From an uncultured Alphaproteobacteria bacterium (GTDB taxonomy: Bacteria > Pseudomonadota > Alphaproteobacteria > Sneathiellales > Sneathiellaceae), in NCBI GenBank assembly GCA_937910835.1, contig CALEMG010000377.1, forward strand, positions 1 through 12,348: a DNA stretch of 12,348 nt. The letters are read 5' to 3'. Below the pieces are notes generated by a model. It made no database searches. It worked only from the letters and a program-made list of their open reading frames with translations, and was not told the origin of the DNA. The position numbers and the translations under genes are program-made. Of the stretch, positions 6,700 through 12,348 are shown one piece after another. Positions within the stretch are counted from its first letter, which is position 1. Every line of letters starts with the position of its first letter.

Positions 6700-8166
6700 A
6701 TGAGTAGACCTAAAAGACTGCATCTCTATATCGATGGAAAAGCGCAAAAGGCGATTTCCGGCAAAAGCTTTGCGAATTTTAACCCGGCGACGGGCGCGAA
6801 GCTCTCCGAAGTCGATCAGGCGGGCCGTCGTGATGTTGAAAAGACGGTGCAGGCAGCGCGAAGAGGATTTCAGGAATGGTCCGCCGTGACCGGGATTGAA
6901 CGGGGGCGCATTCTCAAGAAAGCAGCAGATATCTTGCGTGAACGAAGGATGGATCTGGCCGAGATCGAAGTGAAGGATACCGGCAAGCCGATCGCCGAGG
7001 CACCCGAAGCCGATATCGACAGCGGCGCCGATGCATTCGAATTCTTTGGCGGGCTTGCCGCTGATATCAAGGGCACCCATCACGACCTTGGGGAGGACGC
7101 TTTCGCCTATACCCGCCGCGAACCCCTCGGGATATGTGCCGGGATCGGCGCGTGGAACTATCCGCTGCAGATTGCCTGCTGGAAAACGGCGCCGGCGCTA
7201 GCCGCCGGGAATTCGATGATCTTCAAACCTTCTGAACAGACACCGACAAATGCGGGGAAGCTGGCCGAAATCCTGACCGAGGCAGGATTGCCGAAAGGCG
7301 TTTTCAATGTCCTGCACGGGAGCGGGGAGACGGGGCACTATATCGCCATCCATCCGGATATCGACAAAGTCTCCTTCACTGGCTCAGTGCCAACGGGGCG
7401 CAAAGTACTCGCCGATGCAGCGGGCTCGGTCAAGCATGTCACCATGGAGCTTGGTGGAAAATCCCCGCTGATCGTGTTCGATGACAGTCAGATCAACAAC
7501 GCCGTTTCGGCGGCGATGAATGCGAATTTCTATACGCAGGGCGAAATCTGTTCCAACGGGACGCGTGTCTATGTGCATGAGGACATTCATGACGCCTTTG
7601 TCTCGATCCTGAAAAGCCGGACAGAGGCCATGGTGATCGGCGATCCGATGGATCCCGCAACCCATGTCGGCTCGCTGATCAATGCGGATCATTTTGAAAA
7701 AGTCATGGAGTATGTCCGCCTCGGCATAGAGGAGGGCGCGCATCTGGTGAGTGGCGGCGAGAAAGTCTCGGTGACCGGTTGCGAGAAGGGGAGTTTTATC
7801 TCGCCTGCCATCTTCACCTCCTGTCAGGATGATATGCGCATCTGCCGGGAGGAGATTTACGGCCCTGTCATGTCCATTATGTCTTTCCGTGATGAAGACG
7901 AAGTGATTGCCCGCGCCAATGATACGGAATTCGGCCTTGCCGCCGGAGTATTTACGCAGGACCTTTCGCGCGCCCATCGGGTGGTGGCGAAACTCCGCGC
8001 GGGCACCTGCTGGATCAACAACTATAACCTGACGCCCGTTGGTGTACCTTTTGGTGGATACAAGCAATCCGGCATCGGGCGGGAAAACGCGGCGGTGGCG
8101 CTTGATCACTTTACACAGCTTAAATCCGTCTATGTCGAGCTTGGCGATGTGGAGTGCGGCTACTAG
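6700..8166 (+). CDS. betB: Betaine aldehyde dehydrogenase
   Basis: This 488-residue aldehyde dehydrogenase oxidises betaine aldehyde to glycine betaine with NAD(P)+, completing the pathway begun by BetA. It has the substrate-channel and cofactor motif GAWNYP (150-155), KPSEQTP (177-182), FTGSVPTGRKV (226-236), the general base E250 in MELGGKSPLIVFDD, the nucleophile C284 in TQGEICSNGTRVYV, and the C-terminal PVGVPFGGYKQSGIGRE. The E-I-C-S-N-G-T-R form is typical of BetB, and E. coli BetB is 490 residues. The gene starts 34 bases after the restored betA stop, which suggests an operon. No betI repressor, betC sulfatase or betT-type transporter gene is in this window. Other ALDH classes such as gamma-aminobutyraldehyde dehydrogenase are close in sequence, but the betA neighbour settles it. 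Confidence 0.95.
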   Translation: MSRPKRLHLYIDGKAQKAISGKSFANFNPATGAKLSEVDQAGRRDVEKTVQAARRGFQEWSAVTGIERGRILKKAADILRERRMDLAEIEVKDTGKPIAEAPEADIDSGADAFEFFGGLAADIKGTHHDLGEDAFAYTRREPLGICAGIGAWNYPLQIACWKTAPALAAGNSMIFKPSEQTPTNAGKLAEILTEAGLPKGVFNVLHGSGETGHYIAIHPDIDKVSFTGSVPTGRKVLADAAGSVKHVTMELGGKSPLIVFDDSQINNAVSAAMNANFYTQGEICSNGTRVYVHEDIHDAFVSILKSRTEAMVIGDPMDPATHVGSLINADHFEKVMEYVRLGIEEGAHLVSGGEKVSVTGCEKGSFISPAIFTSCQDDMRICREEIYGPVMSIMSFRDEDEVIARANDTEFGLAAGVFTQDLSRAHRVVAKLRAGTCWINNYNLTPVGVPFGGYKQSGIGRENAAVALDHFTQLKSVYVELGDVECGY

Positions 8167-8269
8167 TCACTTGATACAGGCATAGCAGCCATTCGCGCCC
8201 CTGCAATTGACAGCGCGGGGCAGACAGGCGAAATTGAAGGCCCGTTTGTTCCCGTCGAGTAGCCTTTTC
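8167..8269. other. Spacer between betB and the EamA transporter
   Basis: This is 103 bases without a gene. It contains GCCCC (8197-8201) and GGGGC (8217-8221), a five-pair stem with a 15-base loop and no T-run, so I do not call a terminator. I see no convincing promoter. The transporter could be read through from betAB or have its own promoter. Confidence 0.4.
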
Positions 8270-9172
8270 ATGGAAGCCTGGATCCCAATCACCATCTTTG
8301 CGGCCTTCTTTCAGAATGTCCGCACAGCGTTGCAAAAATCCCTGAAAAGCCGCCTCAGTACCGGCGGGGCGACTTATGTGCGCTTTCTTTACGGTGCGCC
8401 GTTCGCGCTCCTCTATATCCTCGGGATTGCGCAATTTACGGATCTGCCGGTTCCAACACCGAACCTGGAATTTGCATCTTATGCCGTTGTCGGCGGACTA
8501 TCGCAAATCTTGGCGACGGGATTACTTGTTGCGCTTTTCAGCCTGAAAAATTTCGCCGTCGGCACAACCTACGCCAAGACGGAGACGGTACAGGCCGCAG
8601 TGTTCGGAATTATTATACTTGGTGAAACTGTCGGGGTCGGCGCGATGATCGCCATTGGCATCAGCTTTGTTGGCATTTTACTGATTTCCATGTCGTCGAG
8701 CGCCTTTTCCTTTCGCGACTTTCTTTCGGGCTGGACCAGCAAGGCAGCAGGAATCGGACTGTTTTCCGGCGCACTCTTTGGTGTATCAGCGGTTTCCTAC
8801 CGCGCGGCGTCTCTTTCGCTTGGCGGGGAGGGGGCGATGATGCAGGCATCCTATACCCTTGTCTGTGTACTCTTTTTCCAGACAGTTGTAATGAGCATTT
8901 ATCTGCCACTCCGGGAACCTGGGCAACTCGCCAAGGTTTTTGTGAACTGGCGGGTTGCCATCCTGGTTGGCCTGACCGGCATGCTGGGCTCTGCCGGATG
9001 GTTTACGGCAATGGCGCTACAGAATGCGGCCTATGTAAAAGCTGTCGGCCAAATCGAGTTGGTTTTTACTTTTATTGCTTCCTATTTCTTCTTCAAAGAG
9101 AAGACGAACAAGATAGAAGCAGCCGGGATTCTTCTGATTGTTTTCGGAATCCTGCTTTTGTTGTTAGACTAA
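8270..9172 (+). CDS. EamA/DMT-family transporter
   Basis: This 300-residue inner-membrane protein is almost entirely hydrophobic, with about ten predicted membrane helices, the architecture of two EamA repeats. Recognisable points are the N-terminal WIPITIFAAFFQNVRTALQK, the conserved helix-end GTTYAKTETVQAAVFGIIILGE of the first repeat, and its counterpart AAYVKAVGQIELVFTFIASY with a following FFFKEK in the second. Members export or import amino acids, amines or other small metabolites; the substrate cannot be read from sequence. The neighbours (threonine, choline and N-acetyl amino-acid enzymes) suggest a nitrogenous metabolite. I chose ATG 8270 because it places the first helix at the N-terminus, as usual in the family. 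An in-frame TTG at 8207 would add a basic, serine-rich leader of 21 residues without a clear ribosome binding site. The ATG itself has only a weak GAG upstream. Confidence 0.88.
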   Translation: MEAWIPITIFAAFFQNVRTALQKSLKSRLSTGGATYVRFLYGAPFALLYILGIAQFTDLPVPTPNLEFASYAVVGGLSQILATGLLVALFSLKNFAVGTTYAKTETVQAAVFGIIILGETVGVGAMIAIGISFVGILLISMSSSAFSFRDFLSGWTSKAAGIGLFSGALFGVSAVSYRAASLSLGGEGAMMQASYTLVCVLFFQTVVMSIYLPLREPGQLAKVFVNWRVAILVGLTGMLGSAGWFTAMALQNAAYVKAVGQIELVFTFIASYFFFKEKTNKIEAAGILLIVFGILLLLLD

Positions 9173-9246
9173 CAGTCATAAAACCATAACTTTTTTGTAA
9201 AATTATCCTGTTTCCGGCTTTCGTTTTAAAAATTCATCAGCTATGC

Positions 9247-9267
9247 TGACATAATACGTTGATGTCA
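9247..9267. promoter_or_regulatory. Inverted repeat upstream of argE, candidate operator
   Basis: TGACAT (9247-9252) and ATGTCA (9262-9267) form a perfect six-base inverted repeat with a 9-base spacer, which contains one further matching pair. The centre-to-centre geometry suits a dimeric regulator. It ends 19 bases before the TTG start and overlaps a possible -10 element (CATAAT, 9250-9255), so repression would be plausible. No regulator for it is identifiable here. Confidence 0.4.
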
Positions 9268-9276
9268 AACAATCGC

Positions 9277-9282
9277 GAGGTG
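9277..9282 (+). promoter_or_regulatory. Ribosome binding site for the TTG start of argE
   Basis: GAGGTG lies four bases before TTG 9287. No ATG or GTG in the same frame gives the expected ArgE N-terminus; the first in-frame ATG (codon 10) falls inside the conserved start of the family. This decides for TTG. Confidence 0.65.
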
Positions 9283-9286
9283 GCAG

Positions 9287-10447
9287 TTGGGAAAGCATTA
9301 TTCCGCACGTGAAATGATCGAGAAGCTGATCTCCTTCGACACGGTTTCGTGCAACTCCAACCTTGCCCTTATTGATTTTGTTGCTGATTATCTGGCGGGC
9401 CACGGGATAGACTCCACCCGGGTCTTCAACGAAGATAAAACCAAAGCAAATCTTTATGCGACTGTCGGCCCTTTGAAAGAGGGCGGCGTTGTCCTTTCCG
9501 GCCATACGGATGTAGTCCCAGTCGAAGGACAGCCTTGGGATACGGATCCCTTTACCGTTGTCGAGAAAGACGGCAAGCTATACGGACGCGGTACATCCGA
9601 CATGAAAAGCTTTTCCGCGATCGCGCTTTCAAAGGTCCCAGAAATGATTGATAAGGGCGTGTCCGCCCCGATCCATTTCGCGCTTTCCTATGATGAAGAA
9701 GTGGGATGCATCGGCGCACCTTCCATGATTGACGAGATTGCCGCGAACCTGCCTGCACCGCGCGCGGTGATCGTGGGGGAGCCGACGATGATGGATATCG
9801 TCTCGGCCCATAAGGGTATTATCACGCTGACAACCAAGGTTATCGGGCGCGAAGCGCATTCCAGCCTCGTAGAAGACGGCGTCAGCGCCGTCATGGTCGG
9901 GGCGGAGTTGATCGCCTATCTCGGCGGAATGATGGCGGAAAACAAGGCGCGGAGCAGCGTCGATTGTCCGTTCTTCCCGCCTTACACAACGTTGACCTGC
10001 GGTGTGGTACAGGGCGGAACAGCGGGCAATATTCTCGCGCGGGAATGCAACTTTGTATGGGATGTTCGGCATATTCCGGAAGATGACCCGATGAGCTTTG
10101 TCGATCGCTTTATCGCTCATTGCAATGATGATGTGTTGCCGCGTCTGCGGGAAATTGCGCCGGAAGCCAGTATCGTCACCGAGGTGAAATCGAATGTCCC
10201 GGCGCTCAGGCCCGAAGACAGCGGGGAAGCGGAAATGCTGGTCCGGGCCATCACCGGACAGAATACCGCGCATGCCGTTTCCTATGCCGCCGAGGCCGGA
10301 CAATTCCAGCAGGCGGGGTTTTCAACCGTCATCTGCGGGCCCGGGTCAATCGGGGTTGCCCATCAACCGAATGAGTATATCGACATTGCCCAAGTGACAG
10401 CGTCGGAGGATTTTATCTCGCTTCTGATTGATAGGCTGACAAAATGA
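9287..10447 (+). CDS. argE: Acetylornithine deacetylase (ArgE) or close M20-family deacetylase
   Basis: This 386-residue cytosolic metallopeptidase-fold enzyme hydrolyses N-acetyl-L-ornithine to ornithine and acetate in arginine synthesis. The metal and catalytic residues of the M20 family are visible: H73 and D75 in SGHTDVVPVEG, D105 in GRGTSDMKSF, E137 and E138 in SYDEEVGCIGAP, E165 in VGEPT, and H359 in GVAHQPNEY. GREAHSS (188-194) belongs to the dimerisation domain. Length fits ArgE (383 in E. coli). Translation starts at TTG, supported by GAGGTG upstream and by the N-terminal REMIEKLISFDTVSCNSN, typical of ArgE. Many alphaproteobacteria carry several argE-like genes, some of which act on other N-acetylated amino acids. 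With no arginine genes beside it and a peptide importer next to it, a salvage role is possible. Confidence 0.85.
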   Translation: MGKHYSAREMIEKLISFDTVSCNSNLALIDFVADYLAGHGIDSTRVFNEDKTKANLYATVGPLKEGGVVLSGHTDVVPVEGQPWDTDPFTVVEKDGKLYGRGTSDMKSFSAIALSKVPEMIDKGVSAPIHFALSYDEEVGCIGAPSMIDEIAANLPAPRAVIVGEPTMMDIVSAHKGIITLTTKVIGREAHSSLVEDGVSAVMVGAELIAYLGGMMAENKARSSVDCPFFPPYTTLTCGVVQGGTAGNILARECNFVWDVRHIPEDDPMSFVDRFIAHCNDDVLPRLREIAPEASIVTEVKSNVPALRPEDSGEAEMLVRAITGQNTAHAVSYAAEAGQFQQAGFSTVICGPGSIGVAHQPNEYIDIAQVTASEDFISLLIDRLTK

Positions 10448-10586
10448 GGCATATCAATTGCATTGGACAGAGATTGGACTATTCGCTAATCTCAATTCTA
10501 GAATCCGTGAATAAAACAAATAATAAACACGGCGAAAGCGCCCAAATAGGGCAAGTAAATGATCAGATAGCAAAAAGGGAGTTATC
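10448..10586. promoter_or_regulatory. Upstream region of the binding-protein gene: direct repeats and palindrome
   Basis: ATTGGAC occurs twice (10462-10468 and 10473-10479), exactly 11 bases apart, about one helical turn. A perfect palindrome ATTCTAGAAT follows at 10495-10504, and its TAGAAT (10499-10504) resembles a -10 element, 19 bases after TTGGAC (10474-10479 region). A short hairpin GCCC/GGGC (10540-10543 / 10549-10552) lies in what would be the leader. AGGGAG at 10576-10581 is the ribosome binding site for ATG 10587. No terminator for argE is evident. A promoter here is expected for an abundant binding protein, but its exact position is uncertain. Confidence 0.4.
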
Positions 10587-12179
10587 ATGAAACTAAGGAC
10601 AGGACTGTTTGCTGCAGTTGCCGTCGCCGCTCTCGCGGTGACATCGCCGGTGCAGGCAAAAACTTTTAAATTCGCATTTCAGGGAGATTTAAGCTCTCTC
10701 GATCCATACTCATTGAATGAGTCCTTCTTGCTGGGCACACTCAGCAATGTTTATGAAGGCCTCGTTCTCTATGACGATAAAATGAACGTTATTCCGGGAC
10801 TTGCAGAATCCTGGAAGACACTGACACCGACCACATGGGAATTCAAGCTCCGCCAAGGTGTGAAATTCCACGGCGGTCAGGACTTTACAGCCGATGACGT
10901 GATTTTCTCTTGGAAGCGTGCCGGATCCGAAGGATCGGACCAGAAAGTCCGCAGCGGCAAGATGAAGAATATTACCAAGGTGGACGATTACACAATTGTT
11001 GTTGAAACACCGGCGCCGAACCCGATCCTCGTGCGCGATCTTGCCTTCCTTTATATTATGGACAAGGAATGGTCGGAAGAGCATGGCACGACGAACGCCA
11101 CAAGCGCGACTGGCGATGACAAGGGCAACTATGCCAACCTTAATGCCAACGGTACGGGCCCGTTCATGGTGGAAAGCCATCAGGCAGACATCAAAACCAT
11201 TATGAAGCGGAATGACGGCTATTGGAAGGAGATCCCCTCCAATGTGACCGAAGTGATCTTCACACCAATTAAGGAGGCCCCGACCCGTGATGCGGCTCTT
11301 ATCTCGGGTGAAGTTGATCTTGTTTATCCTGTTCCCGTTCAGGACTGGCAGCGCCTTGATGAAGCTAAAGGCGTGAAGGCTCTGGCCGGTCCGGAAGCCC
11401 GGACGATTTTCCTCGGTATGGACCAGGGGCGTGATGAACTCCTCTATTCCAACATCAAGGGAAAAAACCCGTTCAAGGATGCAAAAGTTCGGGCGGCTTT
11501 CGCCCATGCCATCAACCTTGAAGCCATCAAGCAAAAAGTGATGCGCGGCGCAGCAACCCCGACCGGTGAAATGGTCGCTCCGCAGATCAACGGCTTTGTT
11601 CCGGACTTGAACACGCCGTATAAATATGATCCGGAAATGTCCAAGAAACTGCTGGCCGAAGCGGGTTATCCGGATGGCTTTGAAGTGACTATGGACTGCC
11701 CGAACAACCGTTATGTCAATGACGAGAAGATCTGTCAGGCGGTAACCTCCATGCTGGCGAAAGTCGGCGTAAAGGTGGATCTGTTGGCGCAACCGAAGTC
11801 GAAATATTTCGGTAAAGTGCTGGAAACTGGCGGATATGACACCAGCTTCTATCTCCTCGGCTGGACGCCGGGCACCATGGATGCAGAGAATGCTCTGTCT
11901 TCCCTGATTGTCTGCCAGAACAAGGAAGCCAAGCGTGGGCTCTTTAACCTCGGCAACTACTGCAATCCGAAGGTGGATGAATTAACTGCTGCGGTTGGTA
12001 GTGAGACCGATCAGGACAAGCGAAATGCGATGATCAAGGAAGCCTTCCAGATTCTGAAAGATGAAGTCGGCTATCTTCCGATCCATCAGCAGCCACTCTC
12101 CTGGGGTGTCAGCGATGGCGTGAGCGTAAGCCAGCGTGCGGATAATGCACTCGATTACCGCTACGTTGTCGTAAAATAA
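10587..12179 (+). CDS. Peptide-type ABC transporter substrate-binding protein (SBP_bac_5 family)
   Basis: This 530-residue protein is the periplasmic ligand receptor of an ABC importer for di/oligopeptides or related nitrogen compounds. It begins with a signal peptide: basic KLR, a hydrophobic alanine/valine core, and a likely SPase I cleavage after VQA at about residue 24. There is no lipobox cysteine. The mature part shows the SBP_bac_5 layout, with SLDPYSLN and NVYEGLVLYDD, then GLAESWKTLTPTTWEFKLR and VKFHGGQDFTADDVIFSWKR (the cluster-C signature), VRAAFAHAINLEAIKQKVM near the middle, and a DppA-like second lobe ending in a short hydrophobic tail. Length suits the family (about 500-550). 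The ligand cannot be read from sequence. A strong terminator and then the first permease gene follow, so this is the first gene of the transporter operon. Confidence 0.92.
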   Translation: MKLRTGLFAAVAVAALAVTSPVQAKTFKFAFQGDLSSLDPYSLNESFLLGTLSNVYEGLVLYDDKMNVIPGLAESWKTLTPTTWEFKLRQGVKFHGGQDFTADDVIFSWKRAGSEGSDQKVRSGKMKNITKVDDYTIVVETPAPNPILVRDLAFLYIMDKEWSEEHGTTNATSATGDDKGNYANLNANGTGPFMVESHQADIKTIMKRNDGYWKEIPSNVTEVIFTPIKEAPTRDAALISGEVDLVYPVPVQDWQRLDEAKGVKALAGPEARTIFLGMDQGRDELLYSNIKGKNPFKDAKVRAAFAHAINLEAIKQKVMRGAATPTGEMVAPQINGFVPDLNTPYKYDPEMSKKLLAEAGYPDGFEVTMDCPNNRYVNDEKICQAVTSMLAKVGVKVDLLAQPKSKYFGKVLETGGYDTSFYLLGWTPGTMDAENALSSLIVCQNKEAKRGLFNLGNYCNPKVDELTAAVGSETDQDKRNAMIKEAFQILKDEVGYLPIHQQPLSWGVSDGVSVSQRADNALDYRYVVVK

Positions 12180-12190
12180 CTGCAATAACG

Positions 12191-12225
12191 GAGGGCCTGC
12201 CAGAACCTGCAGGCCCTCTTTTTTT
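12191..12225 (+). terminator. Strong intrinsic terminator between the binding protein and permease genes
   Basis: GAGGGCCTGC (12191-12200) pairs perfectly with GCAGGCCCTC (12209-12218) around an 8-base loop. Seven T residues follow directly (12219-12225). It begins 11 bases after the binding-protein stop. Inside an ABC operon such a hairpin usually gives partial termination and 3' protection of the binding-protein mRNA, so that the receptor is made in excess of the permease. Confidence 0.9.
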
Positions 12226-12249
12226 CTCCGTCCCAACGGTGATTAATAT

Positions 12250-12348
12250 ATGATTTCCTTTATTTTCAAGCGCCTGCTGCAATCTGTTATTGTTATGCTG
12301 GAAGTCGCGTTGATCGCCTTCTCCATGTTACGCTTTGTCGGAGAGCCA
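12250..12348 (+). CDS. ABC transporter permease, DppB-like (5' part, runs off the edge)
   Basis: Thirty-three codons from ATG 12250 reach the window end without a stop. The N-terminus has the form typical of first permease subunits of peptide/nickel importers (DppB/OppB): a short start followed by FKRLLQSV, a hydrophobic first membrane helix (about residues 10-28) and RFVGEP, which corresponds to the usual R-x-x-PGDP at the end of that helix. GGTG at 12238-12241 is a weak ribosome binding site. Its position directly after the binding-protein gene and its terminator supports the call. The missing remainder should hold the BPD_transp_1 domain and the EAA loop that contacts the ATPase. Confidence 0.82.
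   Translation, partial: MISFIFKRLLQSVIVMLEVALIAFSMLRFVGEP

Noticed and set aside
8196..8221. GCCCC/GGGGC pair after betB as a terminator
   Set aside because: It has only five pairs, a 15-base loop and no T-run.
8207..8269. Extended start of the EamA transporter at TTG 8207
   Set aside because: It would add a charged leader not seen in the family. ATG 8270 places the first membrane helix normally.
9160..9200. Small palindrome at the end of the EamA gene (GTTAG-A-CTAAC) followed by a T-run at 9190-9196 as a terminator
   Set aside because: The dyad has a one-base loop and is separated from the T-run by unpaired sequence, so it cannot form a standard terminator.
10710..11792. Open frame of 360 codons on the minus strand opposite the binding-protein gene
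   Set aside because: It is a shadow of the + strand gene, with a histidine/arginine-rich low-similarity translation and no start signal.
1..12348. Possible defence system, prophage, CRISPR array or transposon
   Set aside because: All genes belong to common metabolic, transport or regulatory families. No spaced repeat arrays, transposases, integrases, tRNAs or terminal inverted repeats were seen.

Overview
The window reads as an ordinary, gene-dense stretch of a bacterial chromosome of moderate G+C content. It looks alphaproteobacterial, possibly marine or soil. The grounds are the style of the proteins (MOFRL-type glycerate kinase, EamA exporter, ArgE, SBP_bac_5 binding protein, XRE-cupin regulator), the codon use and the short spacers; no rRNA, marker gene or database search supports a genus. 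There are no IS elements, CRISPR arrays, tRNAs or phage genes, and no gap between genes is longer than about 140 bases.

Layout from left to right. (1) The last 58 codons of an unrecognised gene (1-179). (2) A small GFA/CENP-V zinc protein (197-637), then a glycerate 2-kinase (703-1977), both on +. (3) A convergent XRE-cupin regulator on - (1978-2553), whose stop codon directly abuts the kinase stop. (4) Divergent from the regulator, a catabolic block on +: tdh (threonine 3-dehydrogenase) and kbl (2-amino-3-ketobutyrate CoA ligase) overlap by ATGA; then comes a hairpin, then betA (choline dehydrogenase) and betB (betaine aldehyde dehydrogenase). (5) An EamA/DMT permease (8270-9172). (6) argE or an ArgE-like M20 deacetylase with a TTG start (9287-10447). 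(7) A peptide-type ABC transporter: periplasmic binding protein (10587-12179), strong terminator, and the first 33 codons of the permease running off the right edge.

How the genes may work together. Tdh and Kbl convert threonine to glycine plus acetyl-CoA. BetA and BetB convert choline to glycine betaine. Glycerate 2-kinase could bring glycine/serine-derived glycerate into glycolysis as 2-phosphoglycerate. The peptide importer could supply substrates and the EamA protein could export amino acids or amines. The XRE-cupin protein is the obvious candidate to control tdh-kbl, through operator-like palindromes in the 88-base divergent gap. This grouping is inferred from neighbourhood only.

The most notable observation is that betA is broken by a single-base frameshift at about 6465-6480. 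The remaining C-terminal codons lie intact in the next frame and carry the second active-site residue. I found no convincing new biological system. The other points of interest are regulatory: palindromes between xre and tdh, an inverted repeat before the TTG start of argE, nested inverted repeats before the glycerate kinase, and a terminator between the binding protein and its permease.
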